DNA of 64,000 nucleotides from Bacillus zhangzhouensis (lineage in GTDB: Bacteria > Bacillota > Bacilli > Bacillales > Bacillaceae): positions 62,001 through 126,000 of the forward strand of contig NZ_JOTP01000003.1 in assembly GCF_000715205.1 (NCBI RefSeq). The letters are read 5' to 3'. Below the pieces are notes generated by a model. The model had not been told where the DNA came from and made no database searches. It was given only the letters and a program-made list of their open reading frames with translations. Positions 1 through 14,371 of this stretch are shown piece after piece. The position numbers and the translations under genes were made by a program. Every line of letters starts with the position of its first letter. The first letter of the stretch is position 1.

Positions 1-2
1 GT

Positions 3-344
3 ACCACATTTGTTGTCATGGAAGATGCGAATGGACAGCTGGCAGGCTGTTTAGGTCTTGAACAGCTTAATGAACAAGAGGGATTGCTGCGGTCACTTGT
101 CATTTCAGATAAACTCGGTCAGGGGCACATTGTTTCTTTGTTCCAAAGTGTTCAAACACTGGGAGAAAAAAAAGGTGTGGATACTTTTTATGTCGTAGCA
201 AACCATTCAGCCTCACATGACTTTTTAGCATTAATGGGATTCACGCCTTTAAAGGATATTCCGGATAGCGTGTGGGTATCTGCGCATGCAAAAGAGTCAT
301 TGGACAAAGAACAGGCCGTGGTGCTGCAAAAAAAGAGCAGTTAA
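3..344 (+). CDS. ywlB: GNAT-family N-acetyltransferase YwlB (5' end cut off by window)
   Basis: This is the C-terminal part of a GNAT acetyltransferase. The frame is open to the left edge, so the start lies outside the window. Visible family features are the strand with LAGCLGLE, the following LRSLVIS strand and the C-terminal FLALMGF segment that usually closes the acetyl-CoA site. The substrate is unknown. In B. subtilis ywlB lies directly before ywlC, as here, and that order is the main reason for the symbol. The gene ends just before a hairpin terminator and a DnaA-box cluster. Confidence 0.75.
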   Translation, partial: TTFVVMEDANGQLAGCLGLEQLNEQEGLLRSLVISDKLGQGHIVSLFQSVQTLGEKKGVDTFYVVANHSASHDFLALMGFTPLKDIPDSVWVSAHAKESLDKEQAVVLQKKSS

Positions 345-360
345 TCACAAAACACTGGAC

Positions 361-567
361 TTATTCACATACTTATCCACTGTTAAACAAGCGTTATCCA
401 CAAATTGTGGACAACGCTTGTTTTATTTAGCATCATCTTTTATACTTTCAAAAGGATAATTGAGATATATCAACAGTTTTATCTTTTTTAAAAGGAGTTT
501 GTATGATGTTAAATACAAAAAGATGGTCTGTGGATTTAGAAAAGGATTTATCCACATACTATCCACA
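361..567. promoter_or_regulatory. DnaA-box cluster between ywlB and ywlC
   Basis: Six matches to the DnaA box TTATNCACA occur within about 210 bp. TTATTCACA (361-369), TTATCCACA (394-402) and TTATCCACA (548-556) are exact. TTATCCACT (373-381), CTATCCACA (559-567) and, on the minus strand, TTGTCCACA (406-414) have one mismatch each. They come in pairs 11-12 bp apart, about one helical turn. From memory, B. subtilis has DnaA-box clusters outside oriC and the ywlC region is one of them. Binding here is inferred. Confidence 0.8.
385..430 (+). terminator. Rho-independent terminator after ywlB, built on two inverted DnaA boxes
   Basis: AAACAAGCGTT (385-395) pairs perfectly with AACGCTTGTTT (413-423), and inside it TCCAC pairs with GTGGA. 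The hairpin is followed by TTTTATTT. The inner stem consists of the inverted DnaA boxes at 394-402 and 406-414. Confidence 0.8.
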
Positions 568-1558
568 AATTGAACAGGCTGCCCTTCTGTTGCAGCAAAA
601 CGAAGTGGTCGCTTTCCCGACAGAGACCGTTTATGGACTAGGGGCAAATGCGAAAGAGACAGAGGCCGTCATGAAAATTTATGAAGCGAAAGGACGTCCA
701 AGTGATAATCCGTTGATTGTTCACATTGCGGAGGTTCAGCAGCTTCATGAATTTGCACAAATAGAAAACGAAAAAGCGAAGGCGCTAATGGATGCCTTTT
801 GGCCGGGTGCCTTAACCATTGTCCTTCCGTGTAAACTGGGCACTTTATCAAAGCAGGTCACAGCTGGCCTATCCACAGTTGGCGTGAGAATGCCTGATCA
901 TCCCATTGCGCTTGAGCTCATCCGAGCAGCTGGTCTGCCAATTGCCGCACCAAGCGCCAATCGCTCAGGGAAACCATCACCGACACTGGCTGACCATGTA
1001 GCGAGTGATCTCGATGGAAGAATTGCAGGGATTGTCGATGGTGGTTCTACTGGTATTGGTGTTGAGTCAACGGTTGTATCCTGTGTAGATGAAACTCCAG
1101 TGATTTTAAGGCCGGGCGGTATCACAAAAGAAGCGTTAGAAGAAGTAGTCGGTGCAGTCAGCATCGATCCAGGGCTAACGAAAAAGGACGAGGCACCAGT
1201 ATCGCCAGGGATGAAATACACACATTATGCACCTGAAGCACATATGTATATCTTTCATGGAAGTGATGAAGAGATGCAGCGTCACATTCAGAAGTATCAG
1301 GCTGAGGGGCAAAAAGTCGGTGTACTGACAACAGAAGAAAAGAAATCGTTGTTTACGGCAGATGTTGTGTACAGCTGTGGATGGAGAGAGAAGCCTGAAA
1401 CTGTTGCTGCAAACCTATATCGTGTGCTGAGACAATTTGATGAGACGGATGTAGACTTGATCATTTCAGAAGCCTTTTCAGAGCAGGGGGTTGGTTCTGC
1501 GATTATGAACCGTCTGCAAAAAGCGGCAGGAGGGCGTACACTCTCTTCTTTCAAATAG
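506..1558 (+). CDS. ywlC: Threonylcarbamoyl-AMP synthase, Sua5/YwlC type
   Basis: This enzyme makes L-threonylcarbamoyl-AMP from threonine, bicarbonate and ATP, the first step of t6A37 tRNA modification, in the cytoplasm. The N-terminal YrdC-like domain contains the KGRPSDNPLIVH and PIAAPSANRSG motifs. A C-terminal Sua5 domain follows after the SPGMKYTHYAP linker, making the protein about 350 residues, the long Sua5 form. ATGs stand at 503 and 506. The SD AAAGGAG at 491-497 suits the second better. Two DnaA boxes lie inside the first 25 codons. Confidence 0.93.
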   Translation: MLNTKRWSVDLEKDLSTYYPQIEQAALLLQQNEVVAFPTETVYGLGANAKETEAVMKIYEAKGRPSDNPLIVHIAEVQQLHEFAQIENEKAKALMDAFWPGALTIVLPCKLGTLSKQVTAGLSTVGVRMPDHPIALELIRAAGLPIAAPSANRSGKPSPTLADHVASDLDGRIAGIVDGGSTGIGVESTVVSCVDETPVILRPGGITKEALEEVVGAVSIDPGLTKKDEAPVSPGMKYTHYAPEAHMYIFHGSDEEMQRHIQKYQAEGQKVGVLTTEEKKSLFTADVVYSCGWREKPETVAANLYRVLRQFDETDVDLIISEAFSEQGVGSAIMNRLQKAAGGRTLSSFK

Positions 1559-1565
1559 TTCTAAC

Positions 1566-1612
1566 CTTCCTTGGACAAACATAGGTTAAAGGAGAATGCG
1601 TGTCCAAGGGGG
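1566..1612 (+). promoter_or_regulatory. mntP leader hairpin that covers the Shine-Dalgarno site
   Basis: CCTTGGACA (1569-1577) is perfectly complementary to TGTCCAAGG (1601-1609). With two G-U pairs and one G-C pair the stem extends to 12 bp and takes in the whole mntP SD (AAGGGGG, 1606-1612). The loop carries its own GGAG (1591-1594). This is placed for a GTG at 1600 that opens an 8-codon frame overlapping the mntP start. It does not look like the yybP-ykoY manganese riboswitch. Regulation is inferred. Confidence 0.55.
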
Positions 1613-1618
1613 ATTTAC

Positions 1619-2173
1619 ATGAATGAACTAGCTGGCGAATTGCTGACACTCAGTATCATGGCTTTTGCGCTTGGGATGGATGCCTTTTCGGTTGGACTTG
1701 GCATGGGGATGATTCAACTGAGGTTCCGTCAGATCATTTATATTGGACTTGTCATTGGGATATTTCATATGTTTATGCCTCTTTTTGGCATGCTGACAGG
1801 TCAGCTCTTATCTGGTTGGCTCGGTCTCCTTGCAACCTATATCGGAGGGGCGCTGCTTATCGTGCTGGGGCTGCAAATGATCATTGCGTCTATCCGAAAA
1901 GAGGATAAACCATTTATCGCACCTGTTGGTACTGGTCTCGTTCTTTTTGCGACAAGTGTGAGCTTAGACAGTTTCTCCGTTGGTTTAAGCCTGGGGATTT
2001 ACGGTTCTCGGGTGTGGATGACCATTTTATTGTTTGGTTTTTTTAGTATGTTGCTTACATGGCTTGGATTATTACTCGGTAAACAGGTCCGGTCATGGGT
2101 TGGTTCATATAGTGGGGCGCTTGGCGGCATCATTTTACTAGCCTTTGGAATCAAATTATTATTTCCGCTATAG
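1619..2173 (+). CDS. mntP: Manganese efflux pump MntP (YwlD)
   Basis: The protein is 184 residues long with six predicted membrane helices. It has the family's two duplicated halves, each with a conserved aspartate motif: [14 protein letters not shown] near residue 18 and [14 protein letters not shown] near residue 107. MntP exports excess Mn(II) across the cytoplasmic membrane. The ATG at 1619 has a good SD (AAGGGGG, 1606-1612). An in-frame TTG at 1571 has none and lies inside the leader hairpin. Placement after ywlC matches B. subtilis ywlD. Confidence 0.9.
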   Translation: MNELAGELLTLSIMAFALGMDAFSVGLGMGMIQLRFRQIIYIGLVIGIFHMFMPLFGMLTGQLLSGWLGLLATYIGGALLIVLGLQMIIASIRKEDKPFIAPVGTGLVLFATSVSLDSFSVGLSLGIYGSRVWMTILLFGFFSMLLTWLGLLLGKQVRSWVGSYSGALGGIILLAFGIKLLFPL

Positions 2174-2236
2174 CCAGTCTCCTTACATAACATGTAGAAT
2201 GAAATCCTATATAATAGAAGAAAAGGAGGGCGAATG

Positions 2237-2695
2237 ATGAATATCTTATTTGTTTGTACTGGTAATACATGCAGAAGTCCGATGGCTCAAGCCCTTTTTG
2301 CTTCAATTGCAGATGAAAAAGGTTTGCAGGCCACTGTGAAATCAGCGGGCATCTTTGCCACTAATGAGGGGAAGGCTTCTCCGCAAGCGGTCGAAGCATT
2401 ATTTGAGAAAAGCATTCCACTCAATCACTCATCGTCAAAGCTGACAGAGGATCTTCTTCACGAAGCTGATTACGTCTTCACCATGACGATTCAGCATAAA
2501 CAGTTGATTTTGGAGCAATATGGATATGGAAAAGAAAAGGTTTTCACATTAAAGGAATTTGCGATAGGAACAGAAGGCGATGTATCCGATCCATTTGGAG
2601 GAAGTCTTGCTGTTTATCAGGAAACACGTGATGAACTAGAAGTATTGCTGTATCAGCTGGCTGAAAAACTAAAAAAGGATAGGACATCCTCATAA
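2237..2695 (+). CDS. ywlE: Protein-arginine phosphatase YwlE
   Basis: This is a low-molecular-weight phosphatase-fold protein of 152 residues that removes phosphate from arginines placed by McsB. The active-site loop CTGNTCR (Cys7 to Arg13) and the general acid Asp in SDPFGG are present. Counting from the second ATG, Thr falls at residue 11. In B. subtilis YwlE that threonine confers phospho-arginine specificity in place of the branched residue of tyrosine phosphatases. Start codons at 2234 and 2237 are both possible. SD AAGGAGG (2223-2229) fits 2237 better. Confidence 0.92.
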   Translation: MNILFVCTGNTCRSPMAQALFASIADEKGLQATVKSAGIFATNEGKASPQAVEALFEKSIPLNHSSSKLTEDLLHEADYVFTMTIQHKQLILEQYGYGKEKVFTLKEFAIGTEGDVSDPFGGSLAVYQETRDELEVLLYQLAEKLKKDRTSS

Positions 2696-2708
2696 ATGGA
2701 CAACCTGT

Positions 2709-2735
2709 AAAACCGTTTCGAAAACGGTTTTTCTG
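2709..2735 (+). terminator. Terminator after ywlE
   Basis: AAAACCGTTT (2709-2718) and AAACGGTTTT (2722-2731) form a 10-bp stem with loop CGA, followed by T-rich sequence. Confidence 0.7.
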
Positions 2736-2836
2736 CTTTTGTTTGCAAATGACTAGGCAGAGGTTAAAATATAACTGTGAATAAAGAATGAATGTAAGAC
2801 ATGACAGATCAACTCACCCTTAGGAGGAATAGCCTG

Positions 2837-3286
2837 ATGAAAGTAGCCATTGCATCCGATCACGGCGGAACGAATATTCGTGAAGAAATCAAGCAACTGA
2901 TGGATGAATTGAAGATTGAATACATTGATATGGGTTGTGAATGTGGATCAGGATCTGTAGATTATCCGGATTATGCTTTTCCTGTAGCCAATATGGTGGC
3001 AAACGGAGAAGTCGATCGTGGCATTTTAATTTGTGGGACAGGCATCGGCATGAGCATCTCAGCAAACAAAGTGAAAGGCATTCGCTGTGCACTGGCACAT
3101 GATACATTTAGTGCGAAAGCAACGAGAGAACATAATGATACAAATGTTCTTGCGATGGGGGAACGTGTCATTGGACCAGGACTAGCACGTGAGATCGCAC
3201 ACATTTGGCTGACGACAGAATTTATGGCAGGACGCCATGCTACGCGGATTGGTAAAATCTCTGATTATGAAGAAAAGCACCTATAA
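2837..3286 (+). CDS. rpiB: Ribose-5-phosphate isomerase B (RpiB/YwlF)
   Basis: RpiB interconverts ribose 5-phosphate and ribulose 5-phosphate in the pentose phosphate pathway. The 149-residue product starts MKVAIASDHGG, the family N-terminus with the phosphate-binding Asp-His. It carries the catalytic cysteine in ILICGTGIGMSI and a conserved HND motif (EHNDTNVLAMG). The ATG at 2837 follows SD TAGGAGG (2821-2827). A longer reading from 2801 adds residues atypical of the family. ywlG follows after 12 bp. Confidence 0.93.
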   Translation: MKVAIASDHGGTNIREEIKQLMDELKIEYIDMGCECGSGSVDYPDYAFPVANMVANGEVDRGILICGTGIGMSISANKVKGIRCALAHDTFSAKATREHNDTNVLAMGERVIGPGLAREIAHIWLTTEFMAGRHATRIGKISDYEEKHL

Positions 3287-3298
3287 GGAGCGCTTAAC

Positions 3299-3838
3299 AT
3301 GAACATTGGTCAAGATTGGCTTGAAATGTTAAAAGAGTTTCATCAAGCAGTCGAACTGCGTGCTGGCCAAATCTTAGTGATTGGCTGCAGTACGTCGGAA
3401 GTGGCTGGCGAGCATATTGGTACAGCAGGAAGTGAGCAAATTGCGGAGGCCATTTATCAAGAGCTGGACCAGCTAAGAAGAGAGACCGGTATTGAGCTAG
3501 CCTTCCAGTGCTGCGAGCATCTCAATCGTGCCCTCGTCGTTGAAGAAGAAGTGGCTTTCCGGCTAAACCTAGAAATTGTGGCCGCGGTACCTGTACGTAA
3601 GGCAGGGGGTTCTATGGCGGCTCATGCATATCAGCAAATGGAACACCCTGTATTAGTTGAATCCATTACGGCGCATGCAGGAATTGATATCGGCGATACA
3701 TTGATTGGGATGCACTTAAAGCGAGTGGCCGTTCCTGTCCGCCTTAGTCGTCATCAATTAGGACAAGCACATGTGACGTTTGCGAAAACACGTCCGAAGC
3801 TGATTGGTGGAGAACGAGCGGTTTATACAAGATCATAG
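3299..3838 (+). CDS. ywlG: Conserved protein YwlG (DUF436 / TIGR01440 family)
   Basis: The 179-residue cytoplasmic protein has no signal peptide or membrane segment. The family is widespread in Firmicutes and has no assigned reaction that I know. Conserved-looking stretches include [19 protein letters not shown] near residue 28, the [12 protein letters not shown] segment near residue 73 and MAAHAYQQM near residue 105. It is 12 bp downstream of rpiB with SD AAGGAGCG, so it is probably co-transcribed with it, as in B. subtilis. Confidence 0.85.
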   Translation: MNIGQDWLEMLKEFHQAVELRAGQILVIGCSTSEVAGEHIGTAGSEQIAEAIYQELDQLRRETGIELAFQCCEHLNRALVVEEEVAFRLNLEIVAAVPVRKAGGSMAAHAYQQMEHPVLVESITAHAGIDIGDTLIGMHLKRVAVPVRLSRHQLGQAHVTFAKTRPKLIGGERAVYTRS

Positions 3839-3890
3839 CTCGATTATATTTCTAATATAATGTTGAATGATGAAGAGGCTTCACCCCTTT

Positions 3891-3903
3891 AATATTCGGT
3901 TTT
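3891..3903 (-). promoter_or_regulatory. Candidate PurR box upstream of glyA
   Basis: The minus strand reads AAAACCGAATATT, 12 of 13 matches to the PurR box AWWWCCGAACWWT. It sits about 70-83 bp before the likely glyA transcription start, like known PurR sites. glyA is a PurR target in B. subtilis. I see no convincing partner box at the usual 16-17 bp distance, so this may be a single strong box. Confidence 0.5.
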
Positions 3904-3937
3904 TCATAAAAAAGAAGTCCATTTTCCAAAAAAAACT

Positions 3938-3967
3938 TTTACATTTTACTCAAAAACCGTGTACAAT
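3938..3967 (+). promoter_or_regulatory. SigA promoter of glyA
   Basis: A -35 TTTACA (3938-3943) and a -10 TACAAT (3962-3967) are separated by 18 bp, about 50 bp before the glyA start. Confidence 0.7.
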
Positions 3968-4015
3968 GAGATGGTGAAAACATCGAATGGAAATAGATTG
4001 GAGAGGATTTCGCTG

Positions 4016-5263
4016 ATGAAACATTTACCTGAGCAAGACGCACAAGTATTCAAAGCAATTCAACTAGAGCGGAAACGCCAGCAGGACAAAATCGAATTAA
4101 TTGCATCAGAAAACTTCGTAAGCGAAGCAGTCATGGAAGCACAGGGCTCAGTTTTAACAAACAAATATGCTGAGGGCTACCCTGGTAAACGCTACTATGG
4201 CGGCTGTGAACATGTAGACGTTGTAGAAGATATCGCACGTGATCGCGCAAAAGAAATTTTTGGCGCTGAGTATGTGAACGTACAGCCTCACTCAGGTGCT
4301 CAAGCGAATATGGCCGTATACTTTACAATTCTTGAGCATGGCGATACAGTGCTAGGCATGAACTTATCACATGGTGGGCATTTAACACACGGAAGCCCTG
4401 TAAACTTTAGTGGTGTACAATACAACTTTGTAGAATATGGTGTAGATAAAGAAACACAGCATATCGACTATCAAGATGTACTTGAAAAAGCACGTGAGCA
4501 TAAGCCGAAGCTAATCGTTGCGGGTGCAAGTGCATATCCACGTCAAATTGATTTCAAAAAGTTCCGTGACATTGCTGATGAAGTCGGTGCTTACTTTATG
4601 GTCGACATGGCTCACATTGCGGGTCTTGTTGCAGCAGGTCTTCATCCAAATCCAGTTCCTTACGCAGATTTTGTGACAACGACAACTCACAAAACTTTAC
4701 GCGGACCTCGCGGCGGAATGATTCTATGCCGTGAAGAGTTTGGTAAAAAGATCGACAAATCGATCTTCCCTGGTATTCAAGGTGGACCACTGATGCATGT
4801 TATCTCTGCAAAAGCTGTTTCTTTCGGTGAAGTATTGAACGGAGATTTCAAAACATATGCACAAAACGTGATCGATAACGCAAAACAACTAGCTGAAACA
4901 CTTTTATCTGAGGATATTCAGCTTGTATCTGGTGGAACAGATAACCATCTAGTTCTCATCGACTTGCGTACTCTTGGCATCACAGGGAAAATTGCAGAAA
5001 ATGTTCTGGATGAAATCGGCATCACAGTGAACAAAAATGCGATTCCTTATGATCCAGAGAAACCATTTGTCACAAGTGGTGTACGAGTAGGTACAGCAGC
5101 AGTGACAAGCCGCGGGTTCGATCAAGAAGCGATGAAAGAAGTCGGTTCCATTATTGCGCTTGCTCTTAAACATCATGAAGATGAAGCGAAATTAGAAGAG
5201 GCGAAAAAGCGTGTGTCTGATCTCACTGCCCGCTTCCCTCTATATAATGAATTAGATTATTAA
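4016..5263 (+). CDS. glyA: Serine hydroxymethyltransferase
   Basis: GlyA converts serine and tetrahydrofolate to glycine and methylene-tetrahydrofolate, feeding purine, thymidylate and methionine synthesis. The protein has 415 residues, the same as in B. subtilis. It has the PLP-binding lysine in [14 protein letters not shown], the substrate-site segment [13 protein letters not shown] and the [14 protein letters not shown] region. Start ATG 4016 gives the family N-terminus MKHLPEQD with SD GGAGAGG. It is followed by its own terminator. Confidence 0.96.
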   Translation: MKHLPEQDAQVFKAIQLERKRQQDKIELIASENFVSEAVMEAQGSVLTNKYAEGYPGKRYYGGCEHVDVVEDIARDRAKEIFGAEYVNVQPHSGAQANMAVYFTILEHGDTVLGMNLSHGGHLTHGSPVNFSGVQYNFVEYGVDKETQHIDYQDVLEKAREHKPKLIVAGASAYPRQIDFKKFRDIADEVGAYFMVDMAHIAGLVAAGLHPNPVPYADFVTTTTHKTLRGPRGGMILCREEFGKKIDKSIFPGIQGGPLMHVISAKAVSFGEVLNGDFKTYAQNVIDNAKQLAETLLSEDIQLVSGGTDNHLVLIDLRTLGITGKIAENVLDEIGITVNKNAIPYDPEKPFVTSGVRVGTAAVTSRGFDQEAMKEVGSIIALALKHHEDEAKLEEAKKRVSDLTARFPLYNELDY

Positions 5264-5270
5264 AAAGCAG

Positions 5271-5306
5271 ACCCATTTGCCTATTTTTGGCATGTGGGTT
5301 TTTTTT
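5271..5306 (+). terminator. Terminator after glyA
   Basis: ACCCATTTGCC (5271-5281) pairs with GGCATGTGGGT (5289-5299) with one mismatch and ends in a run of eight T. Confidence 0.85.
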
Positions 5307-5410
5307 GTAGGATTTGCGAATCATATTGAAAGATGATGTCTTTTTATGTAGAATTGTAGGAAGTGTGCAAAGTTCACCGGAAGATGACAGAAAAGGAGTT
5401 GTAGCAAGCA

Positions 5411-6040
5411 ATGGCAAAGGTTTATGTATTTGATCACCCGCTAATTCAGCACAAACTTACATATATTCGTGACGTTCATACAGGAACAAAAGAATTTAGA
5501 GAGCTAGTGGATGAAGTCGCAACATTAATGGCATTCGAAATCACAAGAGACTTACCGCTTGAAGAGGTAGATGTAGAAACACCTGTACAAGTAGCTAAAT
5601 CAAACGTGATCTCAGGTAAAAAACTCGGTGTTGTGCCAATTTTAAGAGCAGGTCTTGGAATGGTAGACGGGATTTTGAAGCTCATTCCAGCTGCTAAAGT
5701 GGGACATGTCGGTTTATACCGTGATCCGAAAACATTAAAGCCTGTTGAATATTATGTGAAGCTTCCATCTGATGTGGAAGAGCGTGAATTTATCGTAGTA
5801 GACCCAATGCTTGCAACTGGCGGCTCAGCAGTCGAAGCGCTAAACAGTTTGAAAAAACGCGGTGCGAAAAACATTCGCTTCATGTGTCTCATTGCTGCCC
5901 CTGAAGGTGTAGAAGAAATGCAAAAACATCATCCAGATGTCGATATCTACATTGCAGCATTAGATGAGAAGTTGAACGAAAAAGGTTACATCATCCCAGG
6001 TCTTGGTGATGCTGGTGACCGCATGTATGGAACAAAATAA
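5411..6040 (+). CDS. upp: Uracil phosphoribosyltransferase
   Basis: Upp salvages uracil: uracil plus PRPP gives UMP and pyrophosphate. The 209-residue protein has the PRPP-binding loop [12 protein letters not shown] near residue 130 and the C-terminal uracil-binding segment [16 protein letters not shown]. The ATG is preceded by AAAGGAG (5392-5398) at a rather long 12-nt spacing, but no better start is present. It lies between glyA and the atp operon as in B. subtilis and has its own terminator. Confidence 0.96.
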   Translation: MAKVYVFDHPLIQHKLTYIRDVHTGTKEFRELVDEVATLMAFEITRDLPLEEVDVETPVQVAKSNVISGKKLGVVPILRAGLGMVDGILKLIPAAKVGHVGLYRDPKTLKPVEYYVKLPSDVEEREFIVVDPMLATGGSAVEALNSLKKRGAKNIRFMCLIAAPEGVEEMQKHHPDVDIYIAALDEKLNEKGYIIPGLGDAGDRMYGTK

Positions 6041-6054
6041 GAATGTTCAAATGA

Positions 6055-6087
6055 AACCCCACATGCAAACGTGCATGTGGGGTTTTT
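6055..6087 (+). terminator. Terminator after upp
   Basis: A 13-bp stem (AACCCCACATGCA with TGCATGTGGGGTT) is followed by TTTTT. Confidence 0.9.
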
Positions 6088-6249
6088 GAAAAATATGACA
6101 AACGGGTGATATCGTTCTTAGAAAAATCAATGTATACTGAACATTAGCTGTTTTTTTCAATGAATGTCACAACTCTCCTAAAGTTTGATGAAATTGTGAA
6201 CATTTTGTGTGCTCTATCACTATAGAAAAGTTTTTTAACTTTCAACGGA

Positions 6250-6278
6250 TTGACACATCATAGACGCTATTGTATGCT
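6250..6278 (+). promoter_or_regulatory. Probable SigA promoter of the atp operon
   Basis: TTGACA (6250-6255), a 17-bp spacer and TATGCT (6273-6278) form the best promoter between upp and atpI. The predicted leader runs about 75 nt to a small ORF and contains a 6-bp hairpin (AACCCT 6339-6344 with AGGGTT 6354-6359). I see nothing else clear in the gap from 6088 to 6358. Confidence 0.65.
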
Positions 6279-6370
6279 AAACGAGGGTATTATGGTAAGG
6301 TTTTCATAGCCTATAGCACTCTACTAATCCTCATTGTGAACCCTTTAATTATCAGGGTTTGTATCAGCGA

Positions 6371-6537
6371 ATGAAGCAGCATCCCATAGATCTAAAGATT
6401 CCAAGTCTGATTGTGCAATTAGACCGATGGGTGATTGATTTTTTTCGAACAAGACGTCTTATCATCAGCGTCTTCTACGCAGTTTTCATCACCATTTATC
6501 ATCTTTTTTACAATATTTTTCATCGGGAGTCAGATGA

Positions 6538-6541
<4 letters not shown>
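6371..6541 (+). CDS. Small predicted membrane peptide, coupled to atpI
   Basis: The 56-codon frame from ATG 6371 (60 codons from TTG 6359) encodes a basic N-terminus, an FFRTRR patch and one hydrophobic segment (about residues 30-50, LIISVFYAVF onward). Its TGA overlaps the atpI ATG as ATGA, which suggests translational coupling. The SD is weak (CAGGG 6353-6357). I do not recognise the peptide. It does not resemble the AtpZ protein of alkaliphile atp operons. It could be a leader peptide rather than a functional protein. Confidence 0.5.
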
Positions 6542-7663
<1,122 letters not shown>

Positions 7664-7696
7664 AAATTTGAGAGTCCAAAAAGGACGTTATTTTAA

Positions 7697-7924
<228 letters not shown>

Positions 7925-7953
7925 TATGTGAGAAGCGTTCTAATATGAATTTT

Positions 7954-7990
7954 AATGGCGAAGATCAGATTAGTTCGAAACTTCGCCATT
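7954..7990 (+). other. Intercistronic hairpin between atpE and atpF
   Basis: AATGGCGAAG (7954-7963) pairs perfectly with CTTCGCCATT (7981-7990) around a 17-nt loop, without a clean T-run. It is in the place where an mRNA-stabilising or processing structure would raise atpE expression over atpF. Confidence 0.65.
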
Positions 7991-8044
7991 CCTTTATGTT
8001 TTGTTTCTTAACATATTATTTGAAGAAGGGAGTTGCCGTACTAA

Positions 8045-8562
8045 ATGTCTCAGTTACCAGTGGTTTTAGGAGCAGGAGGCTTAAGTTTCAACGCCGGGGA
8101 TATGATATTCCAGCTTATCGCTATGCTCATCCTGCTTGTACTTTTAAAGAAATTTGCGCTTAAACCTTTATTAGGTATTATGAAGCAGCGTGAAGATTAT
8201 ATAGGAAATGAAATTTCAAGTGCTGAACAAAAGCATGTTCAAGCTGAAAAACTTCTTGAAGAACAACGTGTTTTATTGAAAGAAGCACGCGAAGAATCAC
8301 ATACACTCATCGAAAATGCGAAAAAGCTTGGTGAGAAACAAAAAGAAGAGATCATTCAAGCAGCACGTCAAGAGTCAGAGCGCTTGAAAGAATCTGCTAG
8401 AACTGAAATCGTGAAAGAAAAAGAACAAGCTGTGGCTGCACTGCGTGAGCAGGTTGCATCACTATCTGTGCTAATTGCTTCTAAAGTGATTGAAAAAGAA
8501 CTTGATGAGCAAGCACAGGAGAAATTGATCCAAGAGTATCTTAAAGAGGCAGGCGAAAGCCG

Positions 8563-8566
<4 letters not shown>
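8045..8566 (+). CDS. atpF: ATP synthase F0 subunit b
   Basis: Subunit b is the peripheral stalk that holds F1 against the stator. The 173-residue protein has one N-terminal membrane helix (about residues 18-36) followed by a long charged coiled coil rich in Glu, Gln, Ala and Lys. The start ATG 8045 follows GAAGGGAG. The stop overlaps atpH by 4 bp. Confidence 0.95.
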
Positions 8567-10633
<2,067 letters not shown>

Positions 10634-10647
10634 TTAGTAATCTTTCC

Positions 10648-10678
10648 GAGAGAAAAAGATTCTCTTTTTCTCTCTTTT
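10648..10678 (+). terminator. Terminator-like hairpin inside the atp operon (atpA-atpG gap)
   Basis: GAGAGAAAAAGA (10648-10659) pairs perfectly with TCTTTTTCTCTC (10663-10674), loop TTC, followed by TTTT. It has the form of a weak intrinsic terminator. No promoter is evident between it and atpG. It could be an attenuating or processing site. Confidence 0.55.
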
Positions 10679-10703
10679 CACGTAAATGAACACGGATTCC
10701 TGA

Positions 10704-11588
<885 letters not shown>

Positions 11589-11594
11589 AAATAA

Positions 11595-13034
<1,440 letters not shown>

Positions 13035-13046
13035 TCTGGTCCTTAG

Positions 13047-13454
<408 letters not shown>

Positions 13455-13460
13455 AACAGA

Positions 13461-13497
13461 AAATCCTTCTTATCACAATGATAAGAAGGATTTTTTT
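13461..13497 (+). terminator. Terminator of the atp operon
   Basis: AAATCCTTCTTATCA and TGATAAGAAGGATTT form a 15-bp perfect stem with a run of seven T. It may also serve the convergent gene that ends at 13503. Confidence 0.92.
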
Positions 13498-13502
13498 AAG
13501 AA

Positions 13503-13970
13503 TTACAGGAGAGACTGATACATCGACACATAAGGATGAGATGCTTGTTTTTCAAGATATAAGTGCTCGCAAAACTGCGTACTATGCCATGTTTTATTGT
13601 TTCTGCGCAAGCCAAGGGTATATTGATGCGAAGAGTCCATATAAGGCCGCACCACCCAGTCAGCATCTAAATGATGCCTAATGACAACCTCACCCATATA
13701 CACACTCATCATCGCTTCTAATGCATCAATGGGCATTTTCCACTCAGCAAAAAGCTGCTGGGTAAACGCATCAAAGTATAATGACTCTAACTGATACAGG
13801 CTTTCCTCTGAGTAATCCAAAGAAATGTTATGAAAATGACACAATTGTGCTAATTCTTCTAGCTGTGTCTGTCTATAATCAAAGTAGAAAGCAATGGCTT
13901 CCCATTCATGATCAAATGAGGGAACCAGTTCTCCGTACAAATCAACAAAATCAGGAAAAGAATCTTTCAA
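13503..13970 (-). CDS. Uncharacterised acidic protein (positional counterpart of ywmA)
   Basis: I do not recognise this 155-residue protein. It is acidic and rich in Tyr, Phe, Leu and Glu. It has no signal peptide or membrane helix. The C-terminal half has MMSVYMGEVVIRHHLDADWVV followed by an aromatic segment, which looks like a small globular domain. TTG 13970 is the best start because GGAAGGAG (13980-13987) lies 9 nt upstream. It is convergent with the atp operon. In B. subtilis ywmA lies about here, but I cannot confirm homology. Confidence 0.7.
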   Translation of the reverse strand: MKDSFPDFVDLYGELVPSFDHEWEAIAFYFDYRQTQLEELAQLCHFHNISLDYSEESLYQLESLYFDAFTQQLFAEWKMPIDALEAMMSVYMGEVVIRHHLDADWVVRPYMDSSHQYTLGLRRNNKTWHSTQFCEHLYLEKQASHPYVSMYQSLL

Positions 13971-14140
13971 ACTGATCAGCTCCTTCCACACGCAGTATAT
14001 CATCTCCTATGCAACAGGATAAGAGGGGATTCACACTAAATGTAGCTCTTTTTTCCAAATGATTCATCTTTCCGATTTTCGAGGATATAATGAAAGGGAG
14101 TTTTCCTTTACAGAAATAAATAGAAGGAGGATTCAACTGT

Positions 14141-14371
14141 ATGGAAGACGTAGGACAACAAGCAATTGTGAGTATTGTGATCCACCTATTTTTTATCGCG
14201 ATCACTTGGTGGGCATTGCTTGCCGTAAATATTGATCCACTGATTAAAAAAGGGAAAATCGTTCAGGCAAGATTGCTGATGATGCTCATCACCATTGCCA
14301 TCGCATCTGCGGTCAGCAATTTCTTCCTTGATTATTTAAATTTCTCCAGACAAATTCCTTATATGTTTTAA
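14141..14371 (+). CDS. ywzB: Small membrane protein YwzB (DUF1146)
   Basis: The 76-residue protein has two hydrophobic helices (about residues 9-28 and 45-62) joined by a basic loop with DPLIKKGKIVQARLL, the arrangement of the DUF1146 family. Function unknown. SD AGAAGGAGGA lies before ATG 14141. It sits between the atp operon and ywmB as in B. subtilis. Confidence 0.85.
   Translation: MEDVGQQAIVSIVIHLFFIAITWWALLAVNIDPLIKKGKIVQARLLMMLITIAIASAVSNFFLDYLNFSRQIPYMF

Noticed and set aside
898-1221. Long reverse-strand open frame inside ywlC
   Set aside because: It lies wholly opposite a well-supported enzyme gene, has no SD and its product shows no family features.
1566-1612. yybP-ykoY manganese riboswitch before mntP
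   Set aside because: The conserved loops of that riboswitch are absent; only a simple hairpin is present.
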